Source: Nostoc sp. MG11 (lineage in GTDB: Bacteria; Cyanobacteriota; Cyanobacteriia; Cyanobacteriales; Nostocaceae). Taken from it: a stretch of DNA of 64,000 nt. Positions 26,564 through 36,729 of the stretch are shown piece after piece; position 1 is the first letter of the stretch; each line of letters starts with the position of its first letter. Location of the stretch: positions 62,001 through 126,000 of the forward strand of contig NZ_JACXXN010000013.1 in assembly GCF_014904695.1 (NCBI RefSeq), given 5' to 3'. A program made the position numbers and the translations under genes. A model generated the notes under the pieces. That model was not told the DNA's origin, did not search any database, and was given only the letters and a program-made list of their open reading frames with translations.

Positions 26564-26890
26564 CTAAAAAAGCTTCTGAATAGCTTCGGTAAACTGTTCG
26601 TAAGGAGAAACTCCCACGATAGTTTCTGCTAATTCACCATCCTTGAAAAATAAAACCGCCGGAATGTTGCGAAGACCGAATTTTTTAAAAATCGGCTTGT
26701 TGTTGTCAATGTCTACTTTAACAACCTTGGCGCGACCTTTGTATTCCTCTGCGAGTTGATCCATTAACGGACTAATCAAGCGACAGGGGCCACACCAAGT
26801 AGCAGTAAAATCAACAACAACTACTTTCTCTTCACTTAAAAGAGCATCAAAGTCACTTTCTTCAACGTAAGCAACTGTATCAGTAGACAT
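26564..26890 (-). CDS. trxA: Thioredoxin
   Basis: A 108-residue thioredoxin with the active site TATWCGPCRLISP, the preceding VVVDF strand and the cis-proline loop RNIPAVLFF. It reduces protein disulfides in the cytoplasm using electrons from thioredoxin reductase or ferredoxin. Length and motifs are those of a standard m- or y-type bacterial thioredoxin. It is monocistronic. Confidence 0.93.
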   Translation of the reverse strand: MSTDTVAYVEESDFDALLSEEKVVVVDFTATWCGPCRLISPLMDQLAEEYKGRAKVVKVDIDNNKPIFKKFGLRNIPAVLFFKDGELAETIVGVSPYEQFTEAIQKLF

Positions 26891-27044
26891 TTTTGTAATT
26901 CTCCAGTATCAAACTCAAATTTCAGTAAACAGCTAACTGTACAAACTATACTCTCTTCTGCTCAGCGCTAATCAAACAGTATTTAGAGGAATATTCCAGG
27001 GGCGATCGCTAATTTGTCAAAAATCAGCTTGTCAGTTTTAAACC

Positions 27045-27272
27045 GGCGTTGCTGAATCCAGAGATGAATTTACCGGGCTACGCCCCGCTTCTCTACGAGA
27101 CGCTCCGCGAATGCTAACACCCAGAGACGCAGCGAAAAGTTCTGTTCGCCTCCGGTCTCCGTCAGGAGAAGGAGGGTTTCCCCGACCCAGGAAACTTTTC
27201 AAGACAGAGGCGCAGAGAGTAAGAGTTTAAGATGTTAAGTTTTTAAATTTCATACTTCAATTCAGCAATGCC
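27045..27272. mobile_element. MITE-like element, copy 2
   Basis: A 228-bp element with the same ends as copy 1 (GGCGTTGCTGAAT / ATTCAGCAATGCC), flanked by a perfect 8-bp direct repeat TTTAAACC. The outer blocks match copy 1 closely; the centre (27090-27210) differs and carries its own GC-rich palindromes such as GGGCTACGCCCC. It has no coding capacity. It lies upstream of trxA. The bases from 27273 to the terminator at 27480 continue as GC-rich repeat DNA, including GGGGGC/GCCCCC arms at 27380-27397. Confidence 0.85.
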
Positions 27273-27479
27273 TTTAAACCTCTTCCCCATAACGCTACTT
27301 GTTACCCTACGGAAACGCTAAGAGCGAACAACCAGGGGAAAAGAGGCAATGCAGTGCGCTCCTCAAGCCAGCCGCGTGTGGGGGCCCCGAAGCCCCCCGT
27401 TGAGCAGACTGGCGCGGAAAACCCTTGATGCTCGTCGCTACTGCTGCGCTAACACCACGGCACTGGCTTCCTCATGCCC

Positions 27480-27512
27480 AAAAAATCCACCCCTTAGTGG
27501 ATGGATTTTTTT
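27480..27512 (-). terminator. Rho-independent terminator after the DUF2805 gene
   Basis: On the minus strand the hairpin AATCCATCCACTAAGGGGTG-GATT folds (ATCCAC/GTGGAT core, or a longer AAAAAATCCA/TGGATTTTTT stem) and ends in a run of six T. It begins at the stop codon of the gene at 27511-27765. The flanking A and T runs would let it work in both directions. Confidence 0.7.
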
Positions 27513-27765
27513 ATGTTTTTTGATTTTGTGACTTAAATCTGCCTGCAATAAACTCTCGCTTACGTAGATGCTTCGTTTTGCGTTTATTAACTCGTTCTCG
27601 CCACATCCGAAAACTCGATTTTTTCATTTCATGTTTCATTAAGGCAATTACTTCTTTTTCAAGGAGTCCAAACTGAGCCTCAATAGCATCAAATGGTGTT
27701 CTATCTTCCCATGCCATTTCAATGATGCGATCAATAGTTTCGGGATTGAGGTTAGGTAGATTCAT
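27511..27765 (-). CDS. DUF2805 / TIGR03643-type small protein
   Basis: An 84-residue basic protein. The core IIEMAWEDRTPFDAIEAQFG-LLEKEVIALMKHEMKKSSF-RMWRERV matches the DUF2805 family, which looks like a helix-turn-helix and has no known role. Cyanobacteria and marine bacteria carry it widely. A terminator directly follows. Confidence 0.83.
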   Translation of the reverse strand: MNLPNLNPETIDRIIEMAWEDRTPFDAIEAQFGLLEKEVIALMKHEMKKSSFRMWRERVNKRKTKHLRKREFIAGRFKSQNQKT

Positions 27766-28361
27766 TTCTTTGTTTTCAATTATTAAATTTGAGCTATTTT
27801 TTTTCTAAAGTAATTTGATTGCTAGACTTACCACACGCGATCACATTTCGATAGCAGTGTATATAGTTGAGTGTTACTTAATCTCTACCATAGATAAACA
27901 TAGAGTTCACTTGATTTTTTCTATAACTAAATTTTACTAATATAAACATTAAATTTAATCCTCAATGATTTATTTATTACCCCCTACTATTTCTCTAATA
28001 CCACTTCGACTGACTTCTAGGGAATCCATTTCTCTTAAATCAGACTAAAAGTAAGATAGATGCCGCTATCCTATCCTATCTATAGCTATCTCTTAGAGAA
28101 TTGATATAACCCTTTTTCATCACTCTGGCGAAAGAATGAACAAGACTAAATATTAATAGTTTATAGGAATTGCTTTATCTCCAAAGAATGAGGAAGTCAA
28201 AACACAGGTAGTGTATCTTAATGAATTATCCATGTTAATATCTATCTATTTTACGGCATTTTACTAATAATTCAAAGGTATTTATGTATGTTTATATATT
28301 AGTTAAGTAATTAAGCAATTTACTTGAATAAAAACACATCTAACGCATTTTGGAAACTTTT
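27766..28361. other. Long AT-rich divergent intergenic region
   Basis: About 600 bases between the DUF2805 gene (minus) and the HdeD-like gene (plus). It holds short CTATC direct repeats near 28068-28095 but no open frame, RNA gene or strong hairpin that I can support. Both divergent promoters should lie here. Confidence 0.45.
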
Positions 28362-28922
28362 ATGAACTCTGAAGATATTAATGAAGCCAGACGAGGCTTA
28401 GGATGGTCGATTGCTCTGGGCATTTTTATGATTGTGCTAGGCATTGGGGCGATCGCAGAACCATTCGTTGCTACTATTGCCATCACATTCGTCCTCTCCT
28501 GGATTTTATTGATCGCTGGTATCATCCGAATTGTTCACGCATTTCAATCACGGCGAAAACGAAGCTTCTGGTCAAAGCTACTGATTGGCATTCTATACGT
28601 AATTGCTGGGATTCTGCTGCTTAGCAACATCTTTGGCGCTGCACTTTCCCTTACCTTAGCTTTGGGAATTCTCTTTTTTGTTGAAGGTGTATTTGAGGTG
28701 ATTGCAGCGTTTCAAGTGCGTCCAGACCCAAACTGGGGTTGGGTATTGTTCAGTGGCATTATGGCTATCATTCTAGGTATTTTGATTATGTCTGAATGGC
28801 CTTTCAGCGCAGCTTGGGTACTGGGAGTATTCGCAGGCATTAATTTTTTGTTAACAGGCATTTGGATGATCATGCTTTCATTGTCTATCCGCAGCCTTTC
28901 TAACCAGAGGACAAGAATTTGA
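28362..28922 (+). CDS. HdeD / DUF308 family membrane protein
   Basis: A 186-residue protein with six hydrophobic helices, in three repeated pairs, typical of HdeD (acid-resistance membrane protein) relatives. Segments such as GWSIALGIFMIVLGIGAIA and WGWVLFSGIMAIILGILIM are the family's repeated pattern. I choose the ATG at 28362 over a TTG four codons upstream. The role in cyanobacteria is unknown; E. coli HdeD supports acid survival at high density. A permease gene follows on the same strand. Confidence 0.82.
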   Translation: MNSEDINEARRGLGWSIALGIFMIVLGIGAIAEPFVATIAITFVLSWILLIAGIIRIVHAFQSRRKRSFWSKLLIGILYVIAGILLLSNIFGAALSLTLALGILFFVEGVFEVIAAFQVRPDPNWGWVLFSGIMAIILGILIMSEWPFSAAWVLGVFAGINFLLTGIWMIMLSLSIRSLSNQRTRI

Positions 28923-29015
28923 CGCAAATTCGGCAACTATGAGCAGTTGCTATTGTTTGTAAATCAAATAGGATGCTTAACCCATAATAAGAAATGATAG
29001 TGCTATGTCTTTATA

Positions 29016-31031
29016 GTGCAAAATTTTAATAAACCACAAAAGTTCAAAGAAATCACCAAGCCGATTGCAACACAACCGTATTTAATGTCTAAATCAACTG
29101 TTTCAACAAAACGGCTCAGTAAAAGGTTCATCCACTGGTTACTTGAAGAAGACAGACAAGAAAAGGAAGGCCCTTATCGTAAGGAAGAACCACATCACCA
29201 GCATTCTTGGTGGCAAGTCATGTGCCTGACTGGTGTAGATTATTTCTCGACTCTTGGCTATCAACCTGGTATTGCAGCACTGGCAGCAGGCGCTCTTTCT
29301 CCTGTGGCTACCCTAATTTTGGTTTTGCTGACGCTTTTTGGCGCATTACCAATCTATCGGCGTATTGCTGCGGAAAGTCCTCATGGGGAAGGGTCGATCG
29401 CAATGTTAGAGCGTTTGCTCTCCTGGTGGCAAGGCAAATTACTTGTACTGTGCCTACTTGGCTTTGTGGCAACTGACTTTATTATCACTATTACCCTCTC
29501 GGCTGCTGATGCCACAGCCCATATCATCGAAAATCCGCTGACTCCAGATTTACTTCATGATCAGACGATCGCTATTACCCTATTATTAATTGCATTATTA
29601 AGCGCAGTTTTCCTGAGAGGTTTCCGAGAAGCGATCGGTATTGCAGTATTTTTAGTTGCAATTTATCTGCTGTTAAACTTAATTGTGATTAGCGTTGGTG
29701 TGTATCAGATCTTAACTCACCCAGGAGCGATCGCTCAATGGCAGACTGCACTTTTCGCACGTAATTCTAACCCTTTGGTAATACTCGGTATAGCTATCTT
29801 GTTATTCCCCAAGCTAGCGCTGGGATTGTCAGGCTTTGAGACTGGCGTTACCGTTATGCCCCTGGTAAAAGGTAGCAGCAGCGACATTCAAGAGCATCCC
29901 AGAGGACGTATTCGGAATACGCGCAAGCTACTGACTGCTGCTGCTGTGATTATGAGCTTCTTTTTGCTTACCAGCAGCTTGATAACCACTCTACTAATTC
30001 CAGCCGCAGAATTTGCATCAGGGGGCAAAGCCAACGGACGTGCTTTGGCTTATCTGGCACATCTGTACTTAGGCGATGGCTTTGGCACAATTTACGATCT
30101 GAGTACTATTTCTATTCTGTGGTTCGCAGGTGCATCTGCAATGGCAGGGTTGCTGAATATCGTACCTCGTTACCTGCCACGCTATGGCATGGCACCCAAT
30201 TGGGCGCTATTAGCGCGGCCTTTAGTGTTAGTCTATACAGTGATCGCCTTTGTTGTGACAATTATCTTCCGGGCAAATGTGGAAGCCCAAGGTGGAGCTT
30301 ACGCAACTGGTGTACTTGTGTTGATCACCTCAGCTGCCTTTGCTGTAACCTTATCAGCCCACCGTCGCAGAGAAAAGCAAAAAACACTTGTCTTTGCAAT
30401 CATCACACTGTTGTTTTTATATACAACTATTGTCAATATCATCGAAAGACCAGAAGGGATTAGAATCGCTGCGTGTTTTATTGGTGCGATTATTTTTACC
30501 TCGCTGATTTCTCGCGTTTGGCGTTCAACTGAATTGCGAGTAGAGCAGATCGAATTTGACGATACTGCTCGTCAATTCCTTGCCGAAGAAAGTCAGGGGG
30601 AAATACGACTGATTGCTAATCGATTGAATGAGGGCGATGTCCAAGAGTATTTTTTAAAAGAGAAAGAAGTGCGCGAGGATAACCATATTCCACACAACGA
30701 TCCAATCCTCTTTCTAGAGATTATGGTATCCGATGCTTCAGAATTTGCTGATGTCATCAAAGTAAAAGGGGTGCAAGTTGGTGATTACCGCATTCTACGT
30801 GCTGAAAGTGCAGCAGTACCTAATGCGATCGCAGCTTTACTGCTCTATATTCGTGATCAAACAGGTAAGATTCCTCATGCTTACTTCGGCTGGGTTGAGG
30901 GAAATCCCATACAATACTTACTGCGTTTTATCTTATTTGGTGAAGGTGATATTGCTGTAGTCACCCGCGAAGTTCTCCGTCGGGCTGAAAAGAATTCTCA
31001 AAGGCGTCCTGGCATTCATGTCGGGGGTTGA
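29016..31031 (+). CDS. APC-superfamily amino-acid permease-like transporter
   Basis: A large membrane protein of up to 671 residues with about 12 helices. The first transmembrane region '[28 protein letters not shown]' and '[14 protein letters not shown]' resemble APC-family permeases related to potassium uptake carriers. A soluble C-terminal domain of roughly 150 residues follows the last helix (from about 510). Start is unsure: the frame opens with GTG at 29016 and the first ATG is at 29085 ([15 protein letters not shown]); neither has a good ribosome site. The substrate cannot be told from sequence. Confidence 0.75.
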   Translation: MQNFNKPQKFKEITKPIATQPYLMSKSTVSTKRLSKRFIHWLLEEDRQEKEGPYRKEEPHHQHSWWQVMCLTGVDYFSTLGYQPGIAALAAGALSPVATLILVLLTLFGALPIYRRIAAESPHGEGSIAMLERLLSWWQGKLLVLCLLGFVATDFIITITLSAADATAHIIENPLTPDLLHDQTIAITLLLIALLSAVFLRGFREAIGIAVFLVAIYLLLNLIVISVGVYQILTHPGAIAQWQTALFARNSNPLVILGIAILLFPKLALGLSGFETGVTVMPLVKGSSSDIQEHPRGRIRNTRKLLTAAAVIMSFFLLTSSLITTLLIPAAEFASGGKANGRALAYLAHLYLGDGFGTIYDLSTISILWFAGASAMAGLLNIVPRYLPRYGMAPNWALLARPLVLVYTVIAFVVTIIFRANVEAQGGAYATGVLVLITSAAFAVTLSAHRRREKQKTLVFAIITLLFLYTTIVNIIERPEGIRIAACFIGAIIFTSLISRVWRSTELRVEQIEFDDTARQFLAEESQGEIRLIANRLNEGDVQEYFLKEKEVREDNHIPHNDPILFLEIMVSDASEFADVIKVKGVQVGDYRILRAESAAVPNAIAALLLYIRDQTGKIPHAYFGWVEGNPIQYLLRFILFGEGDIAVVTREVLRRAEKNSQRRPGIHVGG

Positions 31032-31057
31032 GGCAGATCTGTGCTCTGATACCAAAA

Positions 31058-31453
31058 CTAGTTTAGTCTAGCTTGTTTTGAAATCTGTCTAGTTATTTCA
31101 ACTTCTTGCTTGAGTTGATCTGCTTCGTCTTGACATTCCTTTGCTAACTCTTCAAGATTATTCGCTATTGACAATACCTCTTGCGCTTGGTGTTTTGTCT
31201 GTGCTGATTTCTGGTCATATATTTGCGAAACTTCTGTAATTTCAGAAAAAAGATCTTTGTATTCTTCAGGTGGATTTTCTAACCACGCGTCGAACTCACT
31301 TTGCTGTTTCTGAAGAATAGCAAGAGTTTTTTCCCAAGAAATTTTTTGACGCATATCTAACGTCTTAATCTCTTCATACTTAGCCTTGAGTTGTTTGGTA
31401 GTATTTACTTCAGTTAACTCGTAGATTTTAGTTTTTAGCTCTTGAAGTCTCAT
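31058..31453 (-). CDS. Coiled-coil protein of unknown function
   Basis: A 131-residue protein starting at the ATG at 31453 (MRLQELKTKIYELTEV). It is almost wholly helical with heptad-like spacing and rich in Glu, Gln and Lys. No catalytic motif or membrane segment is seen. It lies 33 bases after the next coiled-coil gene on the same strand, so they may be co-transcribed and interact. Confidence 0.6.
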   Translation of the reverse strand: MRLQELKTKIYELTEVNTTKQLKAKYEEIKTLDMRQKISWEKTLAILQKQQSEFDAWLENPPEEYKDLFSEITEVSQIYDQKSAQTKHQAQEVLSIANNLEELAKECQDEADQLKQEVEITRQISKQARLN

Positions 31454-31486
31454 AGTTACTATCGAGCGTCTCAAATTTAGAGCATT

Positions 31487-32185
31487 TCATCGATCCACTT
31501 GTTTTAATTTCTGATAAAGCTTTTCATTCTCTTCACGAAGATGCTGACTCTCTTGAACCAAGATAGCAATTTGCTGTTTCTGTTGTTCAATGAAAGTTTT
31601 TGCTTCGTCTCTTTGCTGCTTATACCGTTTCGTATGGGCAACTTTCCCACCTAAACTCTGATTATTCTTAGCTAATTCCTGTCTTCTCTTCTCAACCGCA
31701 TTGTACTTCTTTTGAAGCTGCTCCAGTTCTTTAACTAGTTCTGCCTCAGCTTTACTATTCTCAGCTTCAGATCGCAGAGCTTCATTTTCAGTCTCTAGCA
31801 AGGCAATTCGTGCTTGTAACTTTTTAATTTCTTTGTCCTTACCAAACAGTTTCTCTTGTAATGCTTTGATGAGACCGAGAAGCTTGGATTTTTGTTGATC
31901 TTGTTCATAAAAAGCTGCTTCCAGCTCGTTAGCGCGATCGCGGAGACGACCAGTCCGATTCTGTAGAACTTTGGCTGTACATTCGTACTTAATAATAGCA
32001 ATAACCTTGCTGCGCTCTGGTTCGTCCAGCCGTTGAACTTCGGGGCTACGCCAAAGATGATCGTAGTTGGTACATTCATGACGTAGATCCTGGGTTTGGA
32101 TGTGTCCAGGAGCCGCAATTAACTCATAGTTTTTAAGCTGGACTCGGTCATGCCAGTAGTCAAACAATGCCTTGCTGTCGTCCAT
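31487..32185 (-). CDS. Long coiled-coil protein of unknown function
   Basis: A 232-residue protein from the ATG at 32185 (MDDSKALFDYWHDRVQLKNY). Residues 1-70 look globular (AAPGHIQTQDLRHECTNYDH-LWRSPEVQRLDEPER). The rest, from about 90 to the end, is a continuous charged coiled coil. The longer frame to 32320 adds poorly supported residues. The globular part does not match a family I know. It precedes the smaller coiled-coil gene. Confidence 0.62.
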   Translation of the reverse strand: MDDSKALFDYWHDRVQLKNYELIAAPGHIQTQDLRHECTNYDHLWRSPEVQRLDEPERSKVIAIIKYECTAKVLQNRTGRLRDRANELEAAFYEQDQQKSKLLGLIKALQEKLFGKDKEIKKLQARIALLETENEALRSEAENSKAEAELVKELEQLQKKYNAVEKRRQELAKNNQSLGGKVAHTKRYKQQRDEAKTFIEQQKQQIAILVQESQHLREENEKLYQKLKQVDR

Positions 32186-32436
32186 TGTGCGATCGCTTGT
32201 GAAGTAGCTGTTTATCCTTAAAGATAGAGTAACTAGAAGCTGACTTGTAGCCGTATTTACTCTAGACTGCTTTAAGATGAAGTTGCAAATTCGAGTTTTA
32301 TCGGTTTGTTTGCGCTGCATAGCACAGCCTATTTACAACTATACCAACCTGTGATCACAACCCATTAAATACCGATTGTGGATTTTGTGACTGCGGGATG
32401 CCAAACTTAAACCGCTGTTATGTTCACTCTTGAGGT

Positions 32437-33015
32437 TTAGTCTGGGAAAGCTACACCAGTCATTGGGTCACGGATATACAGCCCTAGTGTGAGACTACGG
32501 ATTACTTCATCCCAAATGGGTGTTAGCTGCTCTGCTTGATCTGCCCAATAATCAAATGTAATCAAGCATTGAACATTTGACCCCAAACCAATGCAAGTCC
32601 GCGAAAAAGCTTCGCGTGGTTCTTCTTGAGTATCAATAAACTTCATCTCTGTCCACACAATTCTAGCTGTTTGGCGCTTGAGGGTAACGATTTCTCCTTT
32701 AGCAATGACGTTGCGACTATCGTCTTCCATCACTTTCTTCAAGGTAGATTTTAGGGGAAACGAACTCCAGTCATTGGGTGGCAGACGATTGAAAGACACT
32801 TCCAAGCAGCAATCATCGTCAGGCGGTTTTTTATCGAGAAACTTGAATGATTTTTCTTGTGGCTCAAAAACCCAATTCTGGGGAACATTGAAGCGAACAG
32901 ACCCCCGATCTGCGACAAAAATTTTGTAGCCTGATGGAGATTCCCAGCGATGGTCGGGTTTTAGTTCAAGCGTTTCTTTAATCCACTGGAGATTGCTTTT
33001 CTTACGCTTTGCCAT
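32437..33015 (-). CDS. Conserved protein of unknown function
   Basis: A 192-residue soluble protein with a basic start (MAKRKKSNLQWIKETLEL). A block resembling small cyanobacterial domains reads HRWESPSGYKIFVADRGSVR-FNVPQNWVF. It is Trp- and Phe-rich, probably a beta-sheet domain that recalls PsbP/DUF1795-like folds, but I cannot assign it. No signal peptide is seen. Confidence 0.6.
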   Translation of the reverse strand: MAKRKKSNLQWIKETLELKPDHRWESPSGYKIFVADRGSVRFNVPQNWVFEPQEKSFKFLDKKPPDDDCCLEVSFNRLPPNDWSSFPLKSTLKKVMEDDSRNVIAKGEIVTLKRQTARIVWTEMKFIDTQEEPREAFSRTCIGLGSNVQCLITFDYWADQAEQLTPIWDEVIRSLTLGLYIRDPMTGVAFPD

Positions 33016-33112
33016 AGTGTTTTTGCAAATCTACTGAAGACAGCTTACGACCACTTTACTAATCTTATCAAATTTCGGCGTTGCTAAATGTGCCGCACTT
33101 GCATCTCTATCT

Positions 33113-33412
33113 TTAATAGATAACTTGAATATTGACAGGAAGTGTAATAATAAACTCAGTACCTTGACCGAGTGTAGAGTTGACATCCAGCGAGCCGTTG
33201 TGTTTTTCGGTGACAATTTGATAAGCGATTGCTAATCCTAATCCTGTTCCTTTACCAATATCTTTTGTTGTAAATAAGTGGTCAAAGATTCTTTGTTTTA
33301 CTTGTTTTGACATGCCAATGCCATTATCTTGAATCCGCAGCTGTACTAGTTGAGGATCATCTGTTAACTGGGTACAAGGATACGTAGGCGTAACCTGTCG
33401 TAGACATCGCAC
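33113..33412 (-). pseudogene. Histidine kinase remnant (HATPase C-terminal fragment)
   Basis: An open frame of 99 residues in which about 23-95 is the end of a kinase ATPase domain (IQDNGIGMSKQVKQRIFDHL, TTKDIGKGTGLGLAIAYQIV). The H-box and N-box are missing, and the first 20 or so residues are read from repeat-like DNA (GTAGGCGTAACCTGTCGTAG). It resembles the end of the intact kinase at 36730-38592, so it may be left from a duplicated or related kinase. A single GGCGTTGCTAAAT, like a MITE end, lies at 33076. Confidence 0.7.
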
Positions 33413-33416
33413 TGAG

Positions 33417-33440
33417 CCGCATAACGGTAAAGTTATGCGG
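33417..33440. repeat. Perfect hairpin downstream of the large helicase gene
   Basis: CCGCATAAC and GTTATGCGG form nine perfect pairs around a 6-base loop. It lies 80 bases past the helicase stop. No T-run follows, so it may be a dispersed repeat and not a terminator. Confidence 0.6.
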
Positions 33441-33519
33441 TGGCAAGTAGCTTTGGTTACTCACCGATAGCCTACATTCCGTCCGCACTAACGCATTGTC
33501 ATACCCTGTCGCAGACAAC

Positions 33520-36500
33520 TCAAAAGTCGGGATAAGTAACGGCTACTAATGCTACAGGTATTGGAAGAAAATATTTTTGATCCCCAAGTTTTGGAAGTAT
33601 TCTGGAGTTACTTAACCACTCTGATATTCTCTTTCCTGATTTTCTAGCTTGTTCAAGGAGTGAATGATCGAGTACACTTAAATTGGGTTGAGTAGCTTCT
33701 CTTTCAAGCAGTTGGATTACTTGATTAACACAATCGGCAGAATAGCCATTGGACTGAATTGGGGAACTCAAATCATCGCCAAAGGCGTAGAATGTTAGGT
33801 ACGACAAGCCACTATGACTAAGATGTTCTTCTACTTCAAGCATGGGATGAGTAGCAAACAGCAAGTATCGACTACCTTTGAGACTTGGAATTACTTCAAA
33901 TAAACTAGTGCCAGAAACAATTGTGAAATCTGCCTGACGTTGCCTAGCTAATGAACAAGCCAGATCTCCTATTGAATCAGATCGTCTGAGAGGACGATGT
34001 TTCCATATATCTCCATCTCTACCATTTCTCTCGTCTCTCACCCAAGGACGTAACCCTGCTAGTGAATAGGTGTCGCTACCACCACCAAAGAGGTTAAATT
34101 CTGGATCAAACGTAATTTTATGTACTTTCCAATTTTCATCTTTTCGCTTGATAGTTGCAACTACTGCTTGTGCTGTCTCGCTAATAGTAGCTTGATCGAC
34201 TGCAAATATTGGGCGCTGCCATTCCACAGTATCAAAGTTTAGTTTGAATTCTGCTTGATCACGCAGAGGTAGTCCCAGCTTCACCCAGTATTCCAATCTT
34301 TGAGCCAGCATTGTTCTGTCAATTACTGCTTTTGCAGTTAAATCCTTCTGAAGTTTTCCCAAATTATCATTCATCCTTTGATTTTGTTCGTTTGCTTTTC
34401 TTAGAAGCTCATCAATAATTACTGGTTGATTCTCTTCAACTGCTTTTTCTACTTCATCCTCATCTAGTGACCCAAGAATTCTTAGTCTTAGTTGTTCGTC
34501 TGCTATACCTAATTGGTTAAATTTTTCATGCAAAATCTCCTCTCTTCTAGCTTCGTGAGTTTCTGTCATCATTAGGTAGTAAGCAACAACATCGGATACT
34601 TGCCCAAGTCTTGCAACTCGTCCATTCCGTTGCATAAGAACAGCTGGCGAAGAACTCAAGTCCCAGTGTACAACGCGGTTTGCAACCTGAAAATCAAAGC
34701 CTTCGTCAGCAGCAGATGTTGCAACTAAAACTCGAATTACAGGTTTTTCTTGACCACGAAATCTACGCACTACTTTCTCTCTTTCACTATTACCCATACT
34801 TCCAGTCAACTTATCAGAAATTCTGGGAAGAGCTTTAGTTATAATTTCACAAGTTTGTAAGATTTCTGTGAAGACGAGAAACCGTGAGTCAGGATATTCT
34901 TCAAGCATCCTTTTCAGCCAGTTCAGTTTAGCATTTTCCACTCCATTACTTTGAGTTGATGTAGAGAAATTAAGTAATCTGGTTGCTAAATTGGTTAATT
35001 CAAGAATTTCGTCTGGTATAGCATTGAACCCCCTACCTTCATCGTCTTTTTTATGCAAAATCTCACTGAATCTATAGATATCATCAACTTTTCCTCCACC
35101 TGCAAGACTTGCAAGTTTAAAGTGAAAACTATCACTGGGAAAAGATACATCTGCATATTTGTTAGAACTACCTAAATCAAATTCGGCGATTCTTTGAGAA
35201 ATCTGGATAATTAACTTACGCAGACTTTCTGTACTCTCAGAAGTATCCTGCCTATAGATTGCTTGGGTTTTCCAAGTTTTGTGTCGAATACACCAGCGAA
35301 ATAGCCAAATAGCACCTGCTATAGAACTACTAGTTAGCCTCATCTCAAGTTGTCTTGTCGCAAATCCACCAAAACTTTCACCATTGTCCAGACAAATTTT
35401 CTGAACTGTTGCACGTATCTCTCTCATAATGTCAAGATACTCTGGAGTCGTCTCAAGTTTTATCCGATCAACAGTTAATCTTGGAAAGAGTGGCTGACCA
35501 GTCCAACTAAATACATTATTCTGTTGTCGCCAAATGACTATAGCAGTAGAATCTTCCTTTTTTAGCTCTGCTACGAGATTATTTTCACGAACATCATTCA
35601 AAAAAACATTTTCAAATACAGATTGATGAGAAATCAGACGCAGCAAGTTGATAAATTGAGTACTCGAACGAAAAGGAGTTGCACTCATCAAGACTACAAG
35701 TTTCGGTGGCTCTGAGTCTTGCCAATATTCACCACTGATTAGTTGATATGCTGCTTTATAAGTTTGAGTTGCCAATCTAATCCGTTCAACCCGATTTAAT
35801 TCTTCACTACTTCCACAGTGATGACATTCATCAATAATTAGAATCTCAGGTCTAACTCCTTTAGGTAAATTCTCTTTATCTCTCTCCTCAACATAGAGGC
35901 GTGCGGCATCAATACTTGCAACTTGAATACCACTAGTATTATTTCTGCCATAGCTTCGGAAAGAATCAACTACCTGGACAATATTTTGATTTTGCCCATC
36001 AACTGTCAACGCACCTTTCATTACAGATTGCAACTTAAGGCAAGCATCATCAACAAGTCCTGCTTTGGTGAGATACAAGCACCTAAATCGTTCAAAACTA
36101 CCTTTGGCAATTAGTAAATCTCTCAAAACCAGACCAATCTCGATGGTCTTACCAAGCCCAACTTCATCTGCAATTAATAACCGATTAACCCTATTTCCAT
36201 TGTCTTTCATATACTGCTGTAAAGCTAACTGGTGAGGGAATGGATCTTTATCATTTGCAGTAATACGACCAGAAAAAATGTTAGCTAGAATCTCTAACGC
36301 ACCAAGACGCATAATAGTGTTCACATAAAAATCTTGGTCAATTGGTGAAGCTCCTAGTACACCTTCTCCAGGGATATATTCTTGTGAATTATAAATTCGC
36401 TGCATAATCTCTGGAAATTCTGTTTCATACCAAGACCATGCACGAAAATTATTGCTAGGTATCCCACGCCTATCTGTTATCTCATTAATGTTTGCAGTAG

Positions 36501-36615
36501 CGCCCCGTGTGTAGGAGTAATGGGTAAAAAAGCGATCAGAACCATTATTTGGATCTCGGATAAAAACTACATCCGAATGATAGCCATCTGACGAAGGAAT
36601 CTCAAATAGAGGCAT
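33520..36615 (-). CDS. Large SNF2/HepA-like helicase
   Basis: A 1031-residue superfamily 2 helicase. Motif I is LLIADEVGLGKTIEIGLVLRD, motif II is LIIDECHHCG, motif III is VVLMSATPFR; the second RecA domain has FLVFTEIL, VLVATSAADEGFDFQVANRV and VI-like MQRNGRVARLGQ. This resembles RapA/HepA and other large defence- or repair-type helicases (for example DISARM DrmD). The C-terminal 300 residues are not recognised. It is single, between a kinase remnant and an intact kinase, so no partner gene is obvious. Start ATG is at 36615. Confidence 0.82.
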   Translation of the reverse strand: MPLFEIPSSDGYHSDVVFIRDPNNGSDRFFTHYSYTRGATANINEITDRRGIPSNNFRAWSWYETEFPEIMQRIYNSQEYIPGEGVLGASPIDQDFYVNTIMRLGALEILANIFSGRITANDKDPFPHQLALQQYMKDNGNRVNRLLIADEVGLGKTIEIGLVLRDLLIAKGSFERFRCLYLTKAGLVDDACLKLQSVMKGALTVDGQNQNIVQVVDSFRSYGRNNTSGIQVASIDAARLYVEERDKENLPKGVRPEILIIDECHHCGSSEELNRVERIRLATQTYKAAYQLISGEYWQDSEPPKLVVLMSATPFRSSTQFINLLRLISHQSVFENVFLNDVRENNLVAELKKEDSTAIVIWRQQNNVFSWTGQPLFPRLTVDRIKLETTPEYLDIMREIRATVQKICLDNGESFGGFATRQLEMRLTSSSIAGAIWLFRWCIRHKTWKTQAIYRQDTSESTESLRKLIIQISQRIAEFDLGSSNKYADVSFPSDSFHFKLASLAGGGKVDDIYRFSEILHKKDDEGRGFNAIPDEILELTNLATRLLNFSTSTQSNGVENAKLNWLKRMLEEYPDSRFLVFTEILQTCEIITKALPRISDKLTGSMGNSEREKVVRRFRGQEKPVIRVLVATSAADEGFDFQVANRVVHWDLSSSPAVLMQRNGRVARLGQVSDVVAYYLMMTETHEARREEILHEKFNQLGIADEQLRLRILGSLDEDEVEKAVEENQPVIIDELLRKANEQNQRMNDNLGKLQKDLTAKAVIDRTMLAQRLEYWVKLGLPLRDQAEFKLNFDTVEWQRPIFAVDQATISETAQAVVATIKRKDENWKVHKITFDPEFNLFGGGSDTYSLAGLRPWVRDERNGRDGDIWKHRPLRRSDSIGDLACSLARQRQADFTIVSGTSLFEVIPSLKGSRYLLFATHPMLEVEEHLSHSGLSYLTFYAFGDDLSSPIQSNGYSADCVNQVIQLLEREATQPNLSVLDHSLLEQARKSGKRISEWLSNSRILPKLGDQKYFLPIPVALVAVTYPDF

Positions 36616-36729
36616 AACTTTTACTTTTTTTATTTTTCAAGATTTTTACTGTCTAAGCCATGCTTTTATACTGACAGTTACCTTTGCTGCTGTGTCTGTA
36701 CTCAGAACTGAGGTACATGGGCTTGCTTG

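Noticed and set aside
27349-27531. 60-codon plus-strand frame in GC-rich DNA
   Set aside because: It is composed of palindromic repeat DNA and runs through the terminator; no start signal.
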